Source: an uncultured Ureaplasma sp. (GTDB taxonomy: Bacteria; Bacillota_I; Bacilli_A; Mycoplasmatales; Mycoplasmoidaceae). Taken from it: a stretch of DNA of 5,362 nucleotides. The stretch lies in NCBI GenBank assembly GCA_910589685.1, contig CAJUTA010000011.1:1-5362 (forward strand), given 5' to 3'. Shown here in pieces: positions 1 to 5,362 of this stretch. Below the pieces are notes generated by a model that searched no databases, was not told where the DNA came from, and saw nothing but the letters and a program-made list of their open reading frames with translations. The position numbers and the translations under genes are program-made. Each line of letters starts with the position of its first letter. Position 1 is the stretch's first letter.

Positions 1-1593
1 CATTAAATGAATTTCAATTTTAGATTTAAATTTTTCTAATTTAATAAGTGCCTTAATTAATTGGTCATACAATCCATGCGATCCATATATTCTTTCATAA
101 ACAATAATTTTTTCAAACTTATCAAATAGTTTTATGATTTCATTTTCATTTAAATAATTAATTTTGATTGTAGAAACAATATTACAATTAATTTTATTAG
201 TAGAAAAGTAGTCATATATTACATTTGTATATGGACCGTATGTAATTAAACATATTTTTGAATTATTTTCAAACAAATATTCAAATTTATTTAACTCAAA
301 TAAATTGTTATCTATTATTTCAATATTTAAATATGGTTTTGTAGGATATCTAATTGCATCAATTCCATAATTTTTATTTTTGTATGAATAGTCAATCAGA
401 TAATTCAATTGATTAAAATTTCTTGGTGCATAAATATTTATATTTGGTAAACAATTTAAATATCCAACATCAAATATTCCTTGATGACTATCACCTTCGT
501 GTGGAGTAATATCAGCGCGATCAATTAACAGTGTTAGATGAATTTTAAATCGAATACAATCATGAATAATTTGATCGTATGCACGTTGTAAAAAAGTTGA
601 ATAAAAAATAGCAAACACTTTTTTATTACTTAGTGCAAGTCCTGAAGAAATACTCATTGCATGAGATTCACATATACCTGTATCAATATAATTTTTATTT
701 CCCAATAAATTTGTAAATCCTGTTCCAAAATTCATTGCTGGATTAATAATAAATAAGTCATTATCAAGTTTTAATTTATTTTTTAAGTTTTGATAAGCAC
801 AATCACCAAATCTCATTAATGATGTATTTAATGATGAATGATATTCACCAATCTTATCAATTTCTGCTAATTTGTATCCTTTTCCCTTAGTCGTTTTTAT
901 ATGAAGTAAAATGGGACCATCTTTAGATAATTTCTTTGCTTTATCAAGATATTCAAGTAATTGACTAATATCATGACCATCAATTGGACCTAAATATTGA
1001 ATTGATAAATTAGTAAATAAATTTGATTTATGATCTATATTGTTTAAATGAATTGCTAAAGCACCTTTTGATTTAGAGATGCTCATTTCATTATCATTAA
1101 GAATAATAATTGTTTTTTTAAGTTTTTGTTCACCTAAATAATTTAACGCCTCAAACATTAAACCATTATTTAATGAAGAATCACCAATAATACAAACATT
1201 ATAATTTTTACAATTATACATCCCACACAATACACTAAGAGAATTTCCACTATGTCCAGGAGCATAATGATCATATTTATTACTTGATAATTGCATTAAA
1301 CCACCAGTTGTTTTATCTGTTCTTATTTCTTTTAATTCATTTATTCGATTAGTTAAAATTTTGTGTACATAAGTTTGATGACCAGTATCATAAATTATTT
1401 TGTCTTTTAAAAAATCAAATTGCAAAAATAATGAAATTGTTAATTCAACAATTCCTAAATTGCTTGATAGATGAATTTCTTTTTCTTTTCCTAATGCAAT
1501 CAAAAAATGTCTAATTTCATTTGATAATTCAATTAATTCTAATTTAGACATTTGCTTTAATTCATCAACTATAATTTTATTTAAATCGATCAT
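1..1593 (-). CDS. dxs: 1-deoxy-D-xylulose-5-phosphate synthase (DXS), 3'-truncated by the window edge
   Basis: DXS condenses pyruvate with glyceraldehyde 3-phosphate to give DXP, the first step of the MEP isoprenoid pathway; it is a cytoplasmic ThDP- and Mg-dependent enzyme. The reading frame is open for 531 codons from ATG at 1593 to the window edge. Family signatures seen in order are HLSSNLGIVELT (41-52), GHQTYVHKIL (71-80), APGHSGNSLS (111-120), the ThDP/Mg motif GDS...LNDNEMSIS (137-173), GPIDGHD (202-208), KGKGY (236-240), the catalytic-Glu segment GICESHAMS (E309), STFLQRAYDQ (332-341, R337), DRA (R359), HEGDSHQG (365-372) and AIRYP (R415). This order and spelling identify DXS rather than a second transketolase. 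Oddities are GDS in place of the usual GDG, HEG where the family has ADG, and two short linkers (174-201 and 245-262), together about 50 residues shorter than E. coli DXS as I recall it. No tryptophan occurs in the visible part. By comparison with that enzyme about 45 C-terminal residues lie outside the window. The start is 2 nt after the upstream stop, with no clear Shine-Dalgarno sequence. Confidence 0.95.
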   Translation of the reverse strand, partial: MIDLNKIIVDELKQMSKLELIELSNEIRHFLIALGKEKEIHLSSNLGIVELTISLFLQFDFLKDKIIYDTGHQTYVHKILTNRINELKEIRTDKTTGGLMQLSSNKYDHYAPGHSGNSLSVLCGMYNCKNYNVCIIGDSSLNNGLMFEALNYLGEQKLKKTIIILNDNEMSISKSKGALAIHLNNIDHKSNLFTNLSIQYLGPIDGHDISQLLEYLDKAKKLSKDGPILLHIKTTKGKGYKLAEIDKIGEYHSSLNTSLMRFGDCAYQNLKNKLKLDNDLFIINPAMNFGTGFTNLLGNKNYIDTGICESHAMSISSGLALSNKKVFAIFYSTFLQRAYDQIIHDCIRFKIHLTLLIDRADITPHEGDSHQGIFDVGYLNCLPNINIYAPRNFNQLNYLIDYSYKNKNYGIDAIRYPTKPYLNIEIIDNNLFELNKFEYLFENNSKICLITYGPYTNVIYDYFSTNKINCNIVSTIKINYLNENEIIKLFDKFEKIIVYERIYGSHGLYDQLIKALIKLEKFKSKIEIHLM

Positions 1594-1595
1594 TA

Positions 1596-2273
1596 TTATT
1601 GAAATGTATTTAACAATAATATTAATTCATTGAAATTATTTGGAAAATATTTTTGCAAATAATTTCGAACATTTTTAAATACTTTTAAATATAGTGCTGT
1701 ATTTTTTTCGCTATATTTTTTTGATTTTAATGGAATGAAAAGAAAGCGTCTTGCATTGCTATTATGATTATTGTTATTAATCATAAACAAAATAATAACA
1801 TCCACAACTAAATCATAAAACGATTGTATTGGTATATTAATATCAAGCATTTCATGCAAATAATATGTATATGAAAAAATGTTGTTACTTGATGCTTTCA
1901 AAGAATTAAAATATTCATCACCAACATCATACTTATTAGATACCAAAAATGGATTATGCTTTCCAACAAAATCATTTCTAAAAATGTTGTTTGTGTAATT
2001 ATTTAAAATAGCAAGTGATAACAATCAAATAGACTTTAAAATCTCTTGATATTTCAAATTAAATTGTTCATTTTGATTAATTATTTTTTCATAGTAACTA
2101 AAATAAATTAAATAATTTGAAAATTCAACTAAATTTTTTGTAAAGTCAATGCTAGAAAGATTTATAAAATTGTTTAGATTGTAATTATTTTTTAAAGTTT
2201 TTTGAAAAATAGTTATTTGAGGATCAAATATTTTTTTAATTATTTTGTTGTTTGCTTTCAATATTTGATTCAT
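1596..2273 (-). CDS. uncharacterised 225-aa protein between deoC and dxs
   Basis: I do not recognise this protein. It reads ATG (2273) to TAA (1596-1598) as 225 codons if the in-frame TGA at 2025-2027 is tryptophan (W83); under the standard code it would fall into two fragments. Asparagine makes up about 17% of residues, with a run NNNNHNSN at 166-173, and there is no cysteine. The G+C is lower than its neighbours (sampled lines 12-23%), so the composition partly reflects AT bias. There is no signal peptide. The best hydrophobic stretch (about 147-165, DLVVDVIILFM inside it) carries two aspartates and is more like a buried helix than a membrane span. The sequence looks mostly helical. The start is supported by AGAAGGT 7 nt upstream; it overlaps deoC by 38 nt, and the stop lies 2 nt before dxs. 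A role tied to DeoC or DXS would be a guess from position alone. Confidence 0.8.
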
Positions 2274-2928
2274 TATTTATACCTTCTATAATTGCTTTTG
2301 CATTTGATGTTCCAATTCGATCAGAACCTGCTTTAATAAAATCTAGACAAGTTTGCAAATCACGAATACCACCTGCGGCTTTGATTAATTTCTTTCCATT
2401 TAAAATCGTTTTTCACAATTTAATATCATCTAAATTTGCTCCACTTCCAATGAATCCAGTTGATGTTTTAATAAAATCTGCATTTGATTTAGCAACAACA
2501 TTACAAGCAAATTCTCTTTGTTTTAAAGATAATTGACACGTTTCAACAATAACTTTTAAAATTTTTGAGCCACATTCTTTTTTAATAGCATTAATTTCAT
2601 GAACACATTTTTCTAAATCTAAAGATTTTAAATTTGCAACATTAATTACCATATCAATTTCATCAGCACCTAATGAAATAGCATTTTTAGTTTCATAAAG
2701 TTTAGTTTCTAAAGTATTCATTCCTAATGGGAAACCAATTACAGTACAAACCAAAACATTTGAACCTTCTAAAATTGATTTTGCATATTCAATATAATAT
2801 GGATTAATACAAACAGATTTGAAACCATATTTTTTTGCATCAACACATAGTTGGTTAATTTCTTCTTTCGTTGCATCATCTTTCAAAATTGTTGAATCTA
2901 AAAATAAAGCTAATTCTTTACTTGTCAT
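2236..2928 (-). CDS. deoC: deoxyribose-phosphate aldolase (DERA)
   Basis: DeoC is a cytoplasmic class I aldolase that cleaves 2-deoxyribose 5-phosphate to acetaldehyde and glyceraldehyde 3-phosphate, the last step of deoxynucleoside sugar salvage. The frame runs from ATG at 2928 to TAA at 2236-2238 (230 aa), close to the roughly 220 aa usual for Gram-positive and mycoplasma enzymes. The TGA at 2413-2415 is W172. Conserved sites visible are D11 in FLDSTILKDDAT, C40 in SVCINPYYI, VIGFPLG (63-69), the catalytic D92 in ADEIDMVINV, the Schiff-base lysine K154 in DFIKTSTGF, the proton-relay lysine K183 in LIKAAGGIR, and the phosphate-binding IGTSNA (205-210). All catalytic residues are present, so it should be active. 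It starts 2 nt after the tkt stop. The last 12-13 codons (Asn/Ser/Gln-rich tail, 218-230) lie within the overlap with the next gene and extend past the usual family end. Confidence 0.97.
2281..2287 (-). promoter_or_regulatory. Shine-Dalgarno sequence of the 225-aa gene
   Basis: On the minus strand AGAAGGT is followed by 7 nt and then ATG at 2273. It lies within the deoC coding region. It is the best-spaced ribosome binding site in the window and fixes the start of the unknown gene despite the 38-nt overlap with deoC. Confidence 0.6.
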
Positions 2929-2930
2929 AT

Positions 2931-4988
2931 TTATTTAATTTTTCCTTCCAATGTTTTGATGAATTCATCATTTTGTTTTTTAATTTCATTGTTCATTTTT
3001 TGATTATCTTTAAAAAAGAAATTAATAACTTTATTTGATATTGATAAGTAATGCATTCCAAGTAAGTGGTAATTATTATCTCCATCAATAGAATATCCAA
3101 ATTCATTAATACCAATATTTAAATAATTACTAATTTTTAATATTTGTGCAAGTTTATATCATGTTGGATCATTACTTGCTTCAATTGATATTAAATTACT
3201 ATTTTTATCAAATAACGGATTAATTGAATTTGTTTCAATAAATTTATTTAAATTAGGTATACTTCAAATTTCGCTTGAAATTTTAAATTGTTCAAATAAA
3301 TATTTAGATGTTTGTAAAGCAAGCATCACTTCTGAGCCACTTGCTAAAAATATAATTTTAGATTGATTATCACCAATACTTCTAATTTTGTAACCACCCT
3401 GATTAATTGTTAGATCAATGTTAGTTTCTGATAATGATTCAAGATTTTGACGACTCAGTATTAAAGCTGTTGGATTTTTATTTGTATCAAATGCTTGGAT
3501 AAATCCTGCAAGAGTTTCTTTTTCATCACAAGGACGAATTGTTTGTAAATGTGGAATTGTTCTTAAAGTTGCTAATTGCTCGATTGGTTGATGTGTTGGC
3601 CCATCAGAACCAATCGCAATACTATCATGTGTGAAAAAATATATTGGGTTTATTTCATTTATTGATGCAAGTCTAACTGCAGGTTTCATATAATCAAAAA
3701 ATGATAAGAATGAGCTAGATAATGATTTTAATCCACCATGTAATTGAATTCCATTTTGAATTCCACACATCCCAAATTCTCTTATTCCGGCAAGAATCAT
3801 ATTGTTTTTATGATCATCATTAAATAATTTTTTATTAATTGATATATTTGTTGATTTTGAAATATCAGGTGACAAAACCAAGATTTTTTTAGCAATATCA
3901 GGATATTCTTCAGATATTTGCTGCAAGATACTACCAGCAACTACACGAGTTGCTTTATTTTTTGGTAATTTTTCCAAACTAATAAGATTTTTTATATCAA
4001 TTTTAAAATCAAAAACTTGTTTCAAAAATTCATTTAATGTTTTTGGATCTTCTTCTTGATATTTTTTGATTAATTCTTTTCATTCTTCATATTTTTTTTG
4101 TCCACGAAGAACAACATTTTTATGAAAATAATCATAAATACTTTGATCAAAATTTCAATTATAAAATTCACAATTGAAATTCTTCTCAAAATATTCATAG
4201 TCATTTTTTTGTAATGCAAATCCATGTGCATTACTAGAATTAGCTTGCGGAAGACCTTCGCCAATTATTGTGTTTACTTCAATAAAAGTGGGAGATTTAG
4301 AATTTTTGGCTAAATTTATTGCATCATCAATTGAAAAAAAGTCATTATTACATGATATGTAATTTCAATTCATTGATATCATTCTTTGTTTTAAATCTTC
4401 AGAATTAACTTCTCCAACTGAAGATTCAAGTTGAAATTTATTTGAATCATGTAAAACAATTAATTTATTCAATTTTAATTTTCCAGCTAGACTCATTGAT
4501 TCATAACAGATGCCTTCTTGCAAATCACCATCGCCTACAACAACATATGTGTAATGATCAATTAATCCTGGTAATTTACTATATGTTTTTCGAAGATATG
4601 CTTCAGCAATGGCCATACCAACACCATTACTTATACCTTGTCCAAGTGGACCAGTAGTTGCATCAACATATTCGCAATTGCTTGTCTCTGGATGACCTGA
4701 TAATCCACTGATTTTTTGACGAAAATTTTTAAACTTATTTTCATCAATTAATTTAGAAAAATAAAGTATTGGATATCAACTCATTGACCCATGTCCAGCA
4801 GAAAGAACAAAACGATCACGATTGACTCATTTTGAATCTTCAAATGTCATATTGAAATGTTTTATAAATAATGAATAATTTATTGGCGCAGAAGAAACAA
4901 CCATTCCTGGGTGTCCTTGACCTGCTTGCAAAATCGCTTGCAATCCAGCTGATCTAATTGCATTTATATAATAATTATGATTTTTCAT
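2931..4988 (-). CDS. tkt: transketolase
   Basis: Transketolase moves two-carbon ketol units between sugar phosphates (xylulose 5-P, ribose 5-P, sedoheptulose 7-P, fructose 6-P, erythrose 4-P, glyceraldehyde 3-P) in the cytoplasmic pentose phosphate pathway. ATG (4988) to TAA (2931-2933) gives 685 aa, slightly longer than E. coli TktA (about 663). Seven in-frame TGA codons encode W54, W71, W208, W278, W303, W575 and W610. Visible sites in order are H26 (GQGHPGM), H66 (SAGHGSMS), H100 (LSGHPET), TTGPLGQGI (111-119), the ThDP/Mg motif GDGDLQEG with D153 and N183, H255 (AHGF), R348 (ATRVVAGS), the catalytic E404 in GIREFGM, SDGPTHQP (461-468, H466) and R513 (LSRQNL). The PP, Pyr and C-terminal domains are all present and the catalytic set is complete. 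It follows the antiterminator stop by 2 nt and has no obvious Shine-Dalgarno sequence, which suggests translational coupling. Confidence 0.97.
2943..2949 (-). promoter_or_regulatory. possible Shine-Dalgarno sequence of deoC
   Basis: On the minus strand GGAAGGA sits inside the last codons of tkt, 14 nt before the deoC ATG at 2928. The match to the anti-Shine-Dalgarno sequence is good, but the spacing is longer than usual, so its use is uncertain. Confidence 0.35.
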
Positions 4989-4990
4989 AG

Positions 4991-5362
4991 TTAAATAATT
5001 GATTTATCTTTTAGATATGTAGTTATTACTTCAATTGCTTGGTAACCATCTTGTCCATCAATTTCAATTTCAAATTCATGTTCAATCATTACTGTAATTT
5101 CATCAATAAGTTCATCATCCAATTTCTCTAATTTGTTATTTTTATTCATAGATTCTGCGTTGATGATATGCAAAGCAATATAAGCCGCTTCTTCTTTTGG
5201 AAGATCAACGTTCATTTCTTGTTTGATTAGTGCACACGCATATTTCCCGATTTCCATTTCCTGTTCGAATAAATATTGAATATCATGAAGAATCGGAAGC
5301 TTTAAATTCATCTGTTCTTTAAATCTTTTAATGGCAAAAGCCATATGATCAGCTAAAGTAAA
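4991..5362 (-). CDS. BglG/LicT-family PRD antiterminator, 5'-partial, ending inside PRD2
   Basis: Members of this family are RNA-binding antiterminators with an N-terminal CAT domain and two PTS regulation domains (PRD1, PRD2), whose histidines are phosphorylated by HPr and EII proteins to report sugar supply. The visible 123 residues begin at the window edge and end at TAA (4991-4993). Residues 1-65 read as PRD1: TLADHMAFAIKRF, then EIGKYACALIKQ and KEEAAYIALHIINAE. The two expected PRD1 histidines, in ADH and in ALHI, are present. An acidic linker follows, and YQAIEVITTYLKDK resembles only the first helix of PRD2, after which the protein stops. Normally PRD2 runs on for some 80 more residues, so this copy lacks the rest of PRD2 and its second phosphorylation site. 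No remnant lies downstream, because tkt starts 2 nt later. It could be a naturally short one-PRD regulator or a decayed one. The CAT domain and the true start lie outside the window. Confidence 0.85.
   Translation of the reverse strand, partial: FTLADHMAFAIKRFKEQMNLKLPILHDIQYLFEQEMEIGKYACALIKQEMNVDLPKEEAAYIALHIINAESMNKNNKLEKLDDELIDEITVMIEHEFEIEIDGQDGYQAIEVITTYLKDKSII

Noticed and set aside
1596..2273. Unknown protein as a divergent polyprenyl synthase (IspA-like), suggested by position before dxs
   Set aside because: No DDxxD-type motif or other prenyl synthase signature is visible; helical character alone is not evidence.
2252..2536. Plus-strand open frame of 94 codons
   Set aside because: It lies opposite deoC and the start of the unknown gene, and its translation has no family resemblance; it is a shadow of the conserved minus-strand gene.
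4070..4264. Minus-strand frame of 64 codons in another phase
   Set aside because: It is out of frame with tkt, whose reading frame runs through this region with UGA as Trp; the translation is low-complexity.
4442..4657. Plus-strand open frame of 71 codons
   Set aside because: It lies opposite the ThDP-binding region of tkt, has biased His/Gln-rich content, and is an antisense shadow.
2931..4988. tkt as a pseudogene broken by several stops
   Set aside because: All internal stops are TGA, all fall where the frame continues unchanged, and all catalytic residues are kept; UGA=Trp explains this fully.
4981..5010. Intergenic promoter or terminator before tkt
   Set aside because: The gap is only 2 nt, and I see no hairpin with a T-run or convincing -10/-35 pair that stands out from the AT-rich background.
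5020..5362. Antiterminator fragment as recently transferred DNA because of higher G+C
   Set aside because: Sampled G+C is about 27-35%, but parts of tkt and dxs reach similar values, so the difference is not convincing.

Overview
The window looks like a piece of a Mollicutes (mycoplasma) chromosome. It is very AT-rich, roughly a quarter G+C by sampling lines. Three conserved or ORF-sized reading frames become intact only if UGA is read as tryptophan; every tryptophan visible in the window (nine) is UGA and none is UGG. A dxs gene marks the non-mevalonate (MEP) isoprenoid pathway, which most mycoplasmas lack. From memory it occurs in the Mycoplasma penetrans / M. iowae and M. gallisepticum lineages, and the low G+C fits the penetrans/iowae side better. 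That placement is inference.

All genes lie on the minus strand and fill essentially the whole window, so transcription runs from 5362 towards 1. In order they are: the C-terminal part of a BglG/LicT-type PRD antiterminator (5362-4991, start outside the window); a complete transketolase, tkt (4988-2931, 685 aa); a complete deoxyribose-phosphate aldolase, deoC (2928-2236, 230 aa); an unrecognised 225-aa protein (2273-1596) overlapping deoC by 38 nt; and most of 1-deoxy-D-xylulose-5-phosphate synthase, dxs (1593 to beyond position 1, 531 residues visible). Three junctions leave exactly 2 nt between stop and start and one overlaps, so only 6 nt of the window is non-coding. I see no tRNA, rRNA, terminator, insertion sequence, CRISPR array or origin.

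The three enzymes share glyceraldehyde 3-phosphate: DeoC makes it from deoxyribose 5-phosphate, transketolase exchanges it with pentose and sedoheptulose phosphates, and DXS condenses it with pyruvate. Transketolase and DXS also share thiamine diphosphate. The layout is consistent with one transcription unit linking nucleoside-sugar salvage and the pentose phosphate pathway to isoprenoid (and possibly cofactor) precursor synthesis, perhaps under a sugar-responsive antiterminator upstream. The points most worth a second look are the unknown protein between deoC and dxs, the altered cofactor and substrate motifs in DXS, and the antiterminator that stops inside its second PRD.
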